Assembly: GCA_003213135.1 (NCBI GenBank)
Contig: QCNT01000002.1
Span: 106,637 to 170,636, forward strand
DNA: 64,000 nucleotides
Direction of reading: 5' to 3'
Source of the DNA: Pelagibacteraceae bacterium AG-426-I15
Lineage (GTDB): Bacteria; Pseudomonadota; Alphaproteobacteria; Pelagibacterales; Pelagibacteraceae
Shown in pieces: positions 8,988-17,744 of the stretch. Under the pieces are notes generated by a model. That model had not been told where the DNA came from, ran no database searches, and saw only the letters and a list, made by a program, of their open reading frames with translations. Within the stretch, counting starts at the first letter, position 1; every line of letters begins with the position of its first letter. The position numbers were made by a program, and so were the translations under genes.

Positions 8988-9362
8988 ATGAAAAAAATAA
9001 AAACAAAGATAAGTTTTAAAGATAAAAGAGGTTACATAATGGATCTTCTAGAAAAAAAAGAAATTAACGCAATTACTTTGATTACTCAAAAAAAGGGCCA
9101 AGTCAGAGGCAATCATTATCACAAAAAAACTATTCAATGGAATTATCTATTAAAAGGAAAAATAGAACTTTTTGCCAAACAAAAAAATAAAAAAATTAAA
9201 AAAATAACTCTTTCTGAAGGAGATTTGGTGGTTACGCAAAAAAATGAGTCGCATGCAATTAGAGCAAAAAAAGACTCGAAGTTTCTTGTTTTTACCCAAG
9301 GCCCAAGAGGAGGTAAAGAATACGAAAACGACACTTTCAGACTCAAAAAACCACTTATTTAA
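8988..9362 (+). CDS. Sugar 3,5-epimerase/isomerase-like cupin (WxcM/FdtA-like)
   Basis: This small 124-residue single-domain cupin has the motif GQVRGNHYHKKTIQWNYLLKG, close to that of cupins that isomerise dTDP- or UDP-keto-sugars or act as accessory proteins. The two His of NHYH and the later His of NESHAI are the likely metal or catalytic residues. It is last in a tight three-gene set with the aminotransferase and C-methyltransferase. Its stop overlaps the convergent GT-C gene by 8 bp. Whether it is an epimerase, an isomerase or a binding protein cannot be settled here. Confidence 0.72.
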   Translation: MKKIKTKISFKDKRGYIMDLLEKKEINAITLITQKKGQVRGNHYHKKTIQWNYLLKGKIELFAKQKNKKIKKITLSEGDLVVTQKNESHAIRAKKDSKFLVFTQGPRGGKEYENDTFRLKKPLI

Positions 9363-10926
9363 TTTTTCTAATAGTTGATAAAATTGACCCACCTCTTTTT
9401 ACAACGCTTAAGTTTTTTCCATCATACTTGTCAAAACAATTTGTTAATTTATTATTATTCTTTATTACTCTATTGGTCATAATTATTAGATCTGCATCTT
9501 TTTCATTAACAAATTTAAAGTTTTTATAACCAATTTTATATGAAATTTTTTTAGCGATGTGAGGACTGACGCCACAGGTGCCAATTAAATATTTTTTATT
9601 TTTTGAAACTTTTGAATATTTAATTAGTTCATTTAAAGAAGTTCCCCAATAATCATTTTCAAATTTTTGATATCTTTCAGATTTTTTTCCGTTCAAAATA
9701 TTCAAATAAGTGTATTGATATGGTGTAATTTGAATAAAATTAAAAATGAAATAAATTGCTGCCAAAGATAAAGAAATATTAATTATTTTCGAAACTTTAT
9801 TTTTGTATAAATAATAAATTACTAGAGAGGGAATAATTAAAAAATAAGGTAAAGTCCAAAGAAATAATCTCATGCCATCGTAGATTGGGTAGGGCACAAA
9901 TAATAAAATCAAATTTGGAAAAATTATCAAAGAAAATACAAAAATTATTTTATAATTGAATTCATTAAAACTTTTTATAAAAAAAATTTTATTTTTAAAT
10001 AAATAAATAATAAATAAAATATATAAGATCAGAATATATTCTGGAGATTTTAAAATAAAATTAATAATAATATAATTTTTAGGAACTTTATCTGAGTCAT
10101 AATAAATCCCATTAATTAAGTTATGAGGCCAACCAGTCCAATATGTTTCGGAAAAAGTGGCAAATAAAAATTTAAAAGGCAATACAAAAATATTAGGATA
10201 GGTGTCAATCCAAAAAATAACAAGTAAGATATAAAATAATACAAAACAAATAGCGGTGTCGAATAGAAACTTTGCAATATTAAATTTTTTAACAGAAATT
10301 TTTTTAAAATAAAAAATATCTAAAATTATAAAAATAAATATTGGCAATAAGGACCCGAGAAAAACTAATTGGATACCCGACCCAACAGAGGCTAATAATG
10401 CAATTAATATCAAATAATTTCTAGCTTCCGTTTTGTTATGTTGATTTTTAATATATCTAAAAATAAAAAAACTTATCCAAACATGACACAAGGCTAAAAT
10501 TGTATCCTTACTATTTATTCCCATGTGTCCAAAAAAAATAGGATAAAAAAACATAATAATAAATATAATTTTTCCCACATGTTTGTTAAAAACTTCTGAA
10601 ACAAATTTGCTTATTCCATAAATGGTCAGTAATGAAAAAAATAAATTTATAATGTGAGTTGCTTCAATTTCATATTTTAAAGGAACAGCTTTTGTTAACA
10701 AATAAAGTGTTGAAAAATATAAAGTTGAATAATTTTCTCTATAAATAAAATCTTCTTTGATTTGACCGAATGATAATAAATAGTTTAAAGTTATTTTCCC
10801 ATGAATTAGCATTGCTTTTTCATCCCAAGCTTCACCAATAGTTAAGGCACAGTAGGTAGCAAAGAGGAATAGTGCAAAAATTAAATATCTTTGTTTTTTT
10901 TCAATGTTATCGAAAATTTTTTTCAA
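9355..10926 (-). CDS. Polytopic GT-C fold glycosyltransferase-like membrane protein
   Basis: The 523-residue product has many hydrophobic segments (about 10-12 predicted by eye). An early acidic motif, GEAWDEKA, lies in the first external loop after the first helix. GHMGINSKDTILA near residue 130 resembles the NPKD region of PMT/GT39-type transferases that use lipid-linked sugars. The only usable start in frame is a TTG at 10926, overlapping the upstream stop codon as TTGA; a stop codon lies in frame just upstream, and the next Met would delete the first helix and acidic motif. It probably transfers a polyprenyl-phosphate sugar on the periplasmic side. Confidence 0.72.
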   Translation of the reverse strand: MKKIFDNIEKKQRYLIFALFLFATYCALTIGEAWDEKAMLIHGKITLNYLLSFGQIKEDFIYRENYSTLYFSTLYLLTKAVPLKYEIEATHIINLFFSLLTIYGISKFVSEVFNKHVGKIIFIIMFFYPIFFGHMGINSKDTILALCHVWISFFIFRYIKNQHNKTEARNYLILIALLASVGSGIQLVFLGSLLPIFIFIILDIFYFKKISVKKFNIAKFLFDTAICFVLFYILLVIFWIDTYPNIFVLPFKFLFATFSETYWTGWPHNLINGIYYDSDKVPKNYIIINFILKSPEYILILYILFIIYLFKNKIFFIKSFNEFNYKIIFVFSLIIFPNLILLFVPYPIYDGMRLFLWTLPYFLIIPSLVIYYLYKNKVSKIINISLSLAAIYFIFNFIQITPYQYTYLNILNGKKSERYQKFENDYWGTSLNELIKYSKVSKNKKYLIGTCGVSPHIAKKISYKIGYKNFKFVNEKDADLIIMTNRVIKNNNKLTNCFDKYDGKNLSVVKRGGSILSTIRKIK

Positions 10927-11228
10927 TTTGGTTTAGCTTGCTGAATTTCATTTTTAACTTTTATGAAAAATTTGTATAAAAGTTCTGCATCTTTTTGATC
11001 TAAAAGACGATCTTTTTCTAAACCTTTAGTTATTTCTGATCTAATTTTATTCTTAAATTGGTCTCTTTCCTCTTTATCATTTAATGAAATAATTTTATCA
11101 ATTTTTTCTAATCTTTCACCAACAATTAAATTAAACGACATGTTAATTACAATTATTAGGGCAAGCGTAATTGCAAATAGTTTTATAAAAAAAGTTTTTA
11201 GACTGGGTTTATTTTTATTACGACTCAT
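10923..11228 (-). CDS. Small membrane-anchored protein, unknown function
   Basis: I do not recognise this 101-residue protein. It has a basic N-terminus (MSRNKNKPSLK), one hydrophobic segment at about residues 13-32, and then a charged, probably helical tail rich in Lys, Glu and Asp. That tail would face the periplasm if the N-terminus is inside. It is the first gene of a two-gene minus-strand unit with the GT-C protein, overlapping it by 4 bp, so it may assist or anchor that transferase. This link is by position only. Confidence 0.6.
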   Translation of the reverse strand: MSRNKNKPSLKTFFIKLFAITLALIIVINMSFNLIVGERLEKIDKIISLNDKEERDQFKNKIRSEITKGLEKDRLLDQKDAELLYKFFIKVKNEIQQAKPN

Positions 11229-11286
11229 TATTATTATATTAATTAATATTAATTTATACTAAACTAAAATTATTAAAAAAACCATT

Positions 11287-11904
11287 ATGTTATTGAGCAA
11301 TTTATTTAGAATTTTAAATAGTTATAAATTTTCTATATTTAAAATAATATTTTTTGAGATTTTATATATAGTGAAAGGATATAAGGGTAATAAATTTAAT
11401 CTAACAAAAAATGAAACAATGTCAGACAACATCCCTTGTCCTTATTACTTTTTAATGAAAATTAAAAAAGTATTAAAGCAAAATGGTTTTAAAACATTTT
11501 TAGATCTTGGATCTGGATCAGGGAGAACAATCGATTTCTTTAATAAAAATTTTTCAAATTGTGAATTTATCGGTGTCGAATATTTGATTAATCAGTGTAA
11601 TGAGTCAAAGAAAATTTTTGCTAATAATAAAAATATTAAAATTATTCAATCTGATTTTACTAAAATAAATTTAACAGATTTAAAGCCTGATTGCTTATAT
11701 TTAAATAACCCTTTTAGGAATTATAATCAAACAGAGGATTTTTTGAAAAAAATAATAAAATCTTTTTCCAATGAAAAAAATATTTTATTTATATTTGTTA
11801 ATTATAATAAAAATATTTTCAAATCATTTAAAAATATTAAACATATAGACAGTTACTACATTAGCGATATAAAGGGCTATTCAATTTTTGGACTATATGA
11901 ATAA
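11287..11904 (+). CDS. Class I SAM-dependent methyltransferase
   Basis: The 205-residue product has the SAM-binding glycine motif FLDLGSGSGR at residues 71-80, followed by an acidic residue at the end of the second strand (FIGVEYL). CLYLNNPFRN sits where motif IV is expected and resembles an N-P-F type motif. The first 30 residues are hydrophobic, so it may sit on the membrane. It starts a rightward block and overlaps the GT2 gene by 8 bp. The substrate is unknown; a lipid-linked sugar or glycan is a guess from context. Confidence 0.7.
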   Translation: MLLSNLFRILNSYKFSIFKIIFFEILYIVKGYKGNKFNLTKNETMSDNIPCPYYFLMKIKKVLKQNGFKTFLDLGSGSGRTIDFFNKNFSNCEFIGVEYLINQCNESKKIFANNKNIKIIQSDFTKINLTDLKPDCLYLNNPFRNYNQTEDFLKKIIKSFSNEKNILFIFVNYNKNIFKSFKNIKHIDSYYISDIKGYSIFGLYE

Positions 11905-12604
11905 AAAAGTATCAATTATTTTATGTACATATAATGAAGTTGGTTATGTAGAAAATACTATAAAATTAATACATGAGACTTTACAAAATGTTGAAATAAT
12001 TATTGTCGATGATAATTCTAATGATGGAACTATTGAAAAAATAAACTCTTTAAAAAGTAAATTCAAATTTAATTTAATTGTTAGAAAAAATGAGAGAGGT
12101 TTGGCATCAGCACAAAAAAAAGGTTTTGAGGTTTCAACGGGTGATTACGTAGGAACAATCGATATTAATAGCCCAGATCAAATTTTAATTTTCCCAAAAT
12201 TAATACAAAAATTAAATAATGGGCACGATTTAGCATGTCTTTCTCGATATATTGAAGGAGGCGGTGATAAAAGAATTTTTATTAGATCATTTTCAAGCTG
12301 GTTAATAAATTTTGTAGGTAGACTTTTTTTAAGAATTCCTTTTAATGATTTCACAAGTGGGATTTTTTTAATGAAAAGAGAACATTTAAAAATACTATTT
12401 AAAGTGATTTCAGGATATTCAGAGTGGTTTATAGAATTTATATATATTTTGCATAAAAATAATTTGAAACTTTCAGAGGTCTCATACGTACAGAACAAAG
12501 ATGCTCATGAAATTGATAGCAAATCTTATCCAAATATATTTATTTTTATCTATCTGGGTGCACAATATTTTTTTAGAATATTAATTACATTGTTTAGGAA
12601 TTAA
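11897..12604 (+). CDS. Glycosyltransferase family 2 (dolichol-phosphate mannosyltransferase-like)
   Basis: The product (about 235 residues) opens KKVSIILCTYNEVGYVENTI and carries the GT2 acidic motif IIIVDDNSNDGT near residues 35-46. RNERGLASAQKKGFE and GDYVGTIDIN (the DxD position) follow. This order matches polyprenyl-phosphate sugar synthases (DPM1 type), which feed GT-C enzymes such as the two in this region. A TTG at 11888 would add three residues; the ATG at 11897 is preferred. Its stop shares one base with the next gene's ATG. A C-terminal hydrophobic stretch (IFIYLGAQYFFRILITLF) may associate with the membrane. Confidence 0.85.
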   Translation: MNKKVSIILCTYNEVGYVENTIKLIHETLQNVEIIIVDDNSNDGTIEKINSLKSKFKFNLIVRKNERGLASAQKKGFEVSTGDYVGTIDINSPDQILIFPKLIQKLNNGHDLACLSRYIEGGGDKRIFIRSFSSWLINFVGRLFLRIPFNDFTSGIFLMKREHLKILFKVISGYSEWFIEFIYILHKNNLKLSEVSYVQNKDAHEIDSKSYPNIFIFIYLGAQYFFRILITLFRN

Positions 12605-12897
12605 TGATTGTATCTATTTTAGCTCTTTTTATTCTATATTATCTTGCCAAGCACATTTCAAATAAAATTATTTCAATAAAAACAGATAACGAACATGAAA
12701 ATGAAAATAATTTTTGGATGTTTACCTATGATTTTAAGGTTAAAAAAAAAGAATCAATTTTTGACAGAGATAGCGAGGAAGTTATTGCTAATAGAAGAAC
12801 TAAAAATAATTTAATAGTTCTATTATATCTAACACATGCCGCTCTGTTTATTTACGTAAATTATTTTGTGGTAAAATTACTTCTCTTAATTCTTTAA
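12604..12897 (+). CDS. Small two-helix membrane protein, unknown function
   Basis: I do not recognise this 97-residue protein. It shows a hydrophobic segment at residues 1-16 and another at about 73-96, with a polar, charged loop rich in Asn, Glu and Lys between them. It is sandwiched between a GT2 polyprenyl-phosphate sugar synthase-like gene and a GT-C-like gene, with one-base overlaps on both sides. A role as a small partner of that pair is plausible but unproven. Confidence 0.6.
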   Translation: MIVSILALFILYYLAKHISNKIISIKTDNEHENENNFWMFTYDFKVKKKESIFDRDSEEVIANRRTKNNLIVLLYLTHAALFIYVNYFVVKLLLLIL

Positions 12898-14468
12898 TGA
12901 TATCAATAACAAGATATAAAAATTTTTTTTTAATTACTTTACTTTTTTTTTCTTCAGTTTTTTTTAATCAATATTATGGAAATATTGGTGTTATGCCTAT
13001 TGATACATTTTTTCCATTTAATTCTGGTTACGACGTTTTAAAGGGTTATTTCCCATTCAAAGATTATTGGACAATCACTGGTCCATTTATGGATATAGTA
13101 CAAGCCCTATTTTTTAAAATTTTTGGTATTTCATGGTTTAGCTATGTTTTACACGCATCAATTTTTAATTTTATTTTTGTAATTTTCTTTTATCAAATGC
13201 TTAGAAAATTTAAATTAAATATAAATTATAGTTTTTTTTACTCTCTCCTACTGTCATTGTTAGCTTATCCCTCAGCAGGAACCCCATATGTTGATCATCA
13301 TTCATCATATTTGTCTGCTTTATCAGTTTTTACATTTATTTTAGCCTTAAAAACAAACAATAAAAACTACTGGTTTTTTTTGCCAATTATATTTGTATTT
13401 TCTTTTTTAACCAAACAAACACCTGCTGGATATATTTTAATAATAATTCTGTCTCTTTCTATAATATACTTTATTTTTAATTTCGATTTTAAAAAAATTA
13501 TTTATGGATTCCTTGGATCAATAACTATTCTGATAATTTTTTTATCAATGATGATATTGGGAAAAATTCCACTTACTAATTTTATTGAGCAATATATTTT
13601 ATTTCCAATGTCACTAGGAGGTAGCAGACTGGGAGAAGGTTTTCTTTTTCCATTAGAATTTAATAGAATTTTTTTGCGTTTTAAATTAATACATTTGGCG
13701 AGCATTATTTTATTTGTAGTATTAATAATAAATATAAAAAATAATAAAAGGTATTTAGCTAGTAATGAATTTTTAATTATTCTTTCATTAATAAGTTTAT
13801 CCTTCACTTTAATTGCCCATCAATTAATGACGTTAAATGGGATATATATTTATTTTTTAATTCCTATTTTATGTGCATTTTCACACATATATTTTATTAA
13901 ATATTTTAATAAAAAAAAGTTTATCCTTTATTTTCTAATAGCTTTAAGTTCATCATCTGCAATTTACTATGGCTACAAGTATATTGATAAGAGAGATTTT
14001 ATGGATCTTAGAGAGGTGAATTTATCAAAAGCAATAGAGGCAAGTTCATTGGATAAAAAACTCGATGGTCTTAAATGGATAACACCCAAGTATCCAGAAA
14101 ATCCAGAGTCTGAAATTTCAAAATTAAAAGAAGTCATAGAGATTATTAAAAATGACGATTCAGAAAAGGCAATATTTACAGATTATCAATTTATTTCCGT
14201 TATACTATCAGTTTATGACAACTCACCTAATAAAGTCTGGAATTCATTTCATGTTTATCCAACAAAAGGAGACAGCTATTTTGAAAGTTACAAAAAATTT
14301 TTTATCAATAATATTAAAAATTCAAAAATTAAAACTATATATTTGGTAAAACCTTTTTTTAGAGACGATGATGTTTTAAAAGATATTTTAGAGAAAAATT
14401 GTATTAAAAAAATTATATTAAATGATATTTTAGATAAATTTTTAATAAAAGATTGCTCACAAATATAA
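12897..14468 (+). CDS. Polytopic GT-C-like membrane glycosyltransferase
   Basis: This 523-residue membrane protein has about ten hydrophobic segments and a soluble C-terminal part from about residue 360. The first periplasmic loop has MPIDTFFPFNSGYDVLKG and then PFKDYWTITGPFMD, with acidic residues where GT-C enzymes bind lipid-linked donors. YVDHHSSYLSAL follows. It directly follows the GT2 and small membrane genes, which suggests a set that makes a polyprenyl-phosphate sugar and then transfers it. It has the same length as the minus-strand GT-C gene at 9355-10926, but the sequences are not evidently alike. It ends 5 bp from the convergent galE. Confidence 0.65.
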   Translation: MISITRYKNFFLITLLFFSSVFFNQYYGNIGVMPIDTFFPFNSGYDVLKGYFPFKDYWTITGPFMDIVQALFFKIFGISWFSYVLHASIFNFIFVIFFYQMLRKFKLNINYSFFYSLLLSLLAYPSAGTPYVDHHSSYLSALSVFTFILALKTNNKNYWFFLPIIFVFSFLTKQTPAGYILIIILSLSIIYFIFNFDFKKIIYGFLGSITILIIFLSMMILGKIPLTNFIEQYILFPMSLGGSRLGEGFLFPLEFNRIFLRFKLIHLASIILFVVLIINIKNNKRYLASNEFLIILSLISLSFTLIAHQLMTLNGIYIYFLIPILCAFSHIYFIKYFNKKKFILYFLIALSSSSAIYYGYKYIDKRDFMDLREVNLSKAIEASSLDKKLDGLKWITPKYPENPESEISKLKEVIEIIKNDDSEKAIFTDYQFISVILSVYDNSPNKVWNSFHVYPTKGDSYFESYKKFFINNIKNSKIKTIYLVKPFFRDDDVLKDILEKNCIKKIILNDILDKFLIKDCSQI

Positions 14469-14473
14469 AATAA

Positions 14474-15454
14474 TTAATTATTTATTTTCTTTTCCCATTT
14501 TAAGGAAGATTTTATGATTAAATCTAGTTTGTTATATTTGGGTTTCCATTTTATTTTTTTTTTTATTTTAGATATGTTGGCTACAACAGAAATAGCATCA
14601 CCTTGTCGTCTTGGACCAAAAAATATTGACATTTTGTTTTTAAGAATTTTGTTAAAAGACTTGATTACCTGCATTACAGAGTAACCCTTGCCATAACCAC
14701 AATTAAATATTTCTGATTTCCCTTTTTTAAGCAAGTATTCAAGTGATAAAATATGAATATTAGCCAAATCCATAACGTGAATAAAATCTCTAATAGTTGT
14801 TCCATCTTTAGTATTGTAGTTATTTCCATTTACAATTAGTTTTTTACGCTGACCTGTTGCTACTTCACTGGCAACTTTGATTAAATGACTGGATTTTTTA
14901 TCTATCAAGCCTGTTCTCATTTTATGATCTGCTCCAGCTACATTGAAATATCTTAGTATTATACAATTAATTTTTTTTTGTTTTATTTTTTCAATTAAAA
15001 ATTTTTCTAGTCTTAATTTTGATTTTGCATATGGATTAGTTGGTTTTTTTGGACTATTTTCGTTATATTTAAATTTAGTTTTTTCTCCATAAACAGATGC
15101 GGTTGATGAAAAAATTATTGTATTTAAATTATTATCCATACAAGTTTGAAAAAAAGTTTTTGCTTTAATAAAATTGAATAGATTATATTTTTTTCGTTTC
15201 TTAAATGATTCCTCTACCTTAATAAGACCAGCAAAATGCATTACCGCATCAAAGCTATTATTTTGCAAAAAATTACTAATTTTTTTTTTATTTCCAATAT
15301 CAGACTTAAAAAATTTTGCTTTTTTAGGTATTAATTTTTTATTTCCAGTTATAAGACTATCAATAATTGTAACCTTTAATCCCTTATCCAAAAGTAAGTT
15401 CGCAACTTGACTACCTATATAGCCAGCACCTCCTGTTAATAGAATATTTTTCAT
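14474..15454 (-). CDS. galE: UDP-glucose 4-epimerase
   Basis: It interconverts UDP-glucose and UDP-galactose using bound NAD. The 326-residue product has the NAD-binding GGAGYIGS at residues 8-15 and the catalytic pair Tyr142/Lys146 in PYAKSK. FSSTASVYG provides the Ser/Thr residue. ILRYFNVAGA and GTTIRDFIHVMDLA are strongly GalE-like. It lies 3 bp after the end of glf on the same strand, so the two form a route from UDP-glucose to UDP-galactofuranose. Related sugar epimerases cannot be wholly excluded, but the motifs fit GalE best. Confidence 0.93.
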   Translation of the reverse strand: MKNILLTGGAGYIGSQVANLLLDKGLKVTIIDSLITGNKKLIPKKAKFFKSDIGNKKKISNFLQNNSFDAVMHFAGLIKVEESFKKRKKYNLFNFIKAKTFFQTCMDNNLNTIIFSSTASVYGEKTKFKYNENSPKKPTNPYAKSKLRLEKFLIEKIKQKKINCIILRYFNVAGADHKMRTGLIDKKSSHLIKVASEVATGQRKKLIVNGNNYNTKDGTTIRDFIHVMDLANIHILSLEYLLKKGKSEIFNCGYGKGYSVMQVIKSFNKILKNKMSIFFGPRRQGDAISVVANISKIKKKIKWKPKYNKLDLIIKSSLKWEKKINN

Positions 15455-15457
15455 ATC

Positions 15458-16597
15458 TTATTTAAATATTTTTTTTATTATATTAAACTTATTTAATGCT
15501 GCAGATATAGTCATGTCCATGTCGTAGTAAGCATAGTCCGCAAGTCTTCCGCCAAAAATTATTTTTTTATTTTTATTTTTTATCAAATAATTCTTATACA
15601 TAGCGTGTCTTTCTTTATTTTCACTATTATTAATCGGATAATATGGTTCACTATTGTTTACTTTAGGATACTCTTTAATTATTAAAGTTTTTTTTCCATA
15701 TTTCCTTTCAGGATGAAGATGCCTTGGCTCATGAATTCTTGTATAATTAAATTTAATTTCAGGATAATTAATAACGGATGTTCCCTGGTAATCTTCTGAA
15801 TTAATTACTTCTTTTTTAAAACCTAACGATCTCCATTCTAATTTTCCAAATTTATTTTTTAGAAGTTTGTCTAATGGTCCAGTGTAAATTGTTAAATATT
15901 TTACTTTAAAATTGTTTTCATACTCATAATTAAAATTGTAAATAACTTCAATCTTTGAACTTTCAGTGAGTCTCTTAAATATACTGGTATAACCATCAAG
16001 CGGTATACCTTGAATAAAAGGGTTTTTATAGTAATCTTCGTTATAATTAAATCTTAGCGGAAGTCTATTAAATATAGAGGGTGGTAAATTTTTGGGGTCT
16101 TTCCCCCATTGTTTAAAAGTGTAATATTTTATAAAAGCTTTGTAAAGTTTTTCACCAATTTGAGACAATGCTTTTTCTTCAAAATTATTATAATTATTTT
16201 TATAGAATTTTTTTGTTTGCCTTGTAACAAAATCTCTTGCTTGGGAAGGCGAAAAGTTTTTTCCAAAAAAACTATTAATTGTTTCCAAGTTAATTGGAAG
16301 TTGGTATGTTTTTGATTTATATTTTGTTAGAACTTGGTGCCTATAACTATTAAACTTTGTAAAGTCTTTTAAGTAATCCCATACGGCTTTAATAGAAGTA
16401 TGAAAAATGTGTGTTCCATACTTATGATATTCAATACCTGTATTTTTATCAACTTCACTATAGCAATTCCCCCCAATGTGATTTCTCTTTTCTAAAATGA
16501 TTACCTTTTTTTTTAAAATTGACGATATTCTTTCAGCTATAACACAACCATAAAGTCCAGATCCAACAATTAAGAAATCAGTTTTAATTTTTTTCAT
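15458..16597 (-). CDS. glf: UDP-galactopyranose mutase
   Basis: This flavoenzyme converts UDP-galactopyranose to UDP-galactofuranose, the donor for galactofuranose in surface glycans. The 379-residue product has the FAD-binding LIVGSGLYGCVIAERI near residues 8-23, EKRNHIGGNC, and YHKYGTHIFHTS. QWGKDPKNLPPSI contains the conserved Trp region, and FGGRLADYAYYDMDMTI is the C-terminal FAD/substrate motif. It reads leftward into galE and is divergent from the glycosyltransferase at 16641 with a 43 bp AT-rich gap. Confidence 0.95.
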   Translation of the reverse strand: MKKIKTDFLIVGSGLYGCVIAERISSILKKKVIILEKRNHIGGNCYSEVDKNTGIEYHKYGTHIFHTSIKAVWDYLKDFTKFNSYRHQVLTKYKSKTYQLPINLETINSFFGKNFSPSQARDFVTRQTKKFYKNNYNNFEEKALSQIGEKLYKAFIKYYTFKQWGKDPKNLPPSIFNRLPLRFNYNEDYYKNPFIQGIPLDGYTSIFKRLTESSKIEVIYNFNYEYENNFKVKYLTIYTGPLDKLLKNKFGKLEWRSLGFKKEVINSEDYQGTSVINYPEIKFNYTRIHEPRHLHPERKYGKKTLIIKEYPKVNNSEPYYPINNSENKERHAMYKNYLIKNKNKKIIFGGRLADYAYYDMDMTISAALNKFNIIKKIFK

Positions 16598-16640
16598 TTT
16601 TATAAATTATTTTTATACATATTATGATATTAAAATATAG

Positions 16641-17744
16641 ATGGTTTCAAACAATAAAACTATTCAAGTTAAAGAAAATTGTAAAATCTATATCATGTCT
16701 CCAGCCAATGTAGCTACCGGAGGTCCAGAAGCATTGCACCAGTTAGCATTTACTCTTAAAAATTCCCTAAAATTAAACACATTTATTTATTATATTCCCC
16801 AAACAAAACAAAACCCAATTCATGACAATTATAAAATGTATTCCATAAATTTTGTTAAAGAAGTCGAAGATGACCCAAACAATATTTTAATAGTACCTGA
16901 ATACTTTGAATTTTTACAAATAGCAAAAAAATTTAATAAAATACAAAAGGCCATATGGTGGCTCAGTATTGATAATTACTTTGGTTATAGATTTAGAAAA
17001 AAAAATTCTAAGTTAATTAGATCAATTATAAAAATACCATTCAACTTTATAAATTTTTTCAATTTGCTAACTTTTAATTTTTTTGGATTAATTACTATAC
17101 AAGATTACTTAAAATTTATTTATAAATCATCAAATTTATTTAAGCAAAGGGAACTATCTCAAGGTAATATCCACTTAGCTCAATCTAAATATGCTTTTAA
17201 CTTTCTATCTAAAAAAATAATAAATTTAGATATATTGTCAGATTATATAAGAGATGATTTTTTTGATTCAATAAAGTTTGATAAAGAAAAAAAAGAAAAT
17301 ATAATTACCTACAACCCTCTTAAAAGTAATCAGTATATGAAAAAAATTATAAATAATAACAAAAAAATTAAATTTATTCCTTTAGTTGGATTAAAAAAAG
17401 ATGAAATCATAAATATATTAAAAAAATCTAAAATTTATTTTGATATTGGTTCACACCCTGGAAAAGATAGAATACCTAGAGAGGCAGCTTTGCTTGGAAA
17501 TTGCATAATTACAAATAAACGTGGAAGTGCATCAAATATAGAAGATATAAATATCCCTAATGATTTCAAATTTAATGAAAATTTTTTCAATATCAAAAAA
17601 ATAACAAAAAAAATAAACTATGTTTTTAATAATTACGAAGCAGAGTCTAAAAAATTTGATCCATATATAAACAAAATTACATTAGAGAAGAAAGTTTTTG
17701 AAAACGAGGTAAAAAAAATATTTGGTAAAAAAAATGGTAATTAG
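16641..17744 (+). CDS. Putative glycosyltransferase (GT4/GT-B-like)
   Basis: The 367-residue product starts with the strand and loop CKIYIMSPANVATGGPEALHQ, as in GT-B enzymes. Its C-terminal half has IYFDIGSHPGKDRIPREAAL and then GNCIITNKRGSASN at about residues 270-305, resembling the nucleotide-binding E-x7-E region. There is no strong family signature, so the donor sugar is open. It is divergent from glf and overlaps the GNAT-like gene by 11 bp. Given its position beside glf, a galactofuranosyltransferase role is one guess. Confidence 0.6.
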   Translation: MVSNNKTIQVKENCKIYIMSPANVATGGPEALHQLAFTLKNSLKLNTFIYYIPQTKQNPIHDNYKMYSINFVKEVEDDPNNILIVPEYFEFLQIAKKFNKIQKAIWWLSIDNYFGYRFRKKNSKLIRSIIKIPFNFINFFNLLTFNFFGLITIQDYLKFIYKSSNLFKQRELSQGNIHLAQSKYAFNFLSKKIINLDILSDYIRDDFFDSIKFDKEKKENIITYNPLKSNQYMKKIINNNKKIKFIPLVGLKKDEIINILKKSKIYFDIGSHPGKDRIPREAALLGNCIITNKRGSASNIEDINIPNDFKFNENFFNIKKITKKINYVFNNYEAESKKFDPYINKITLEKKVFENEVKKIFGKKNGN

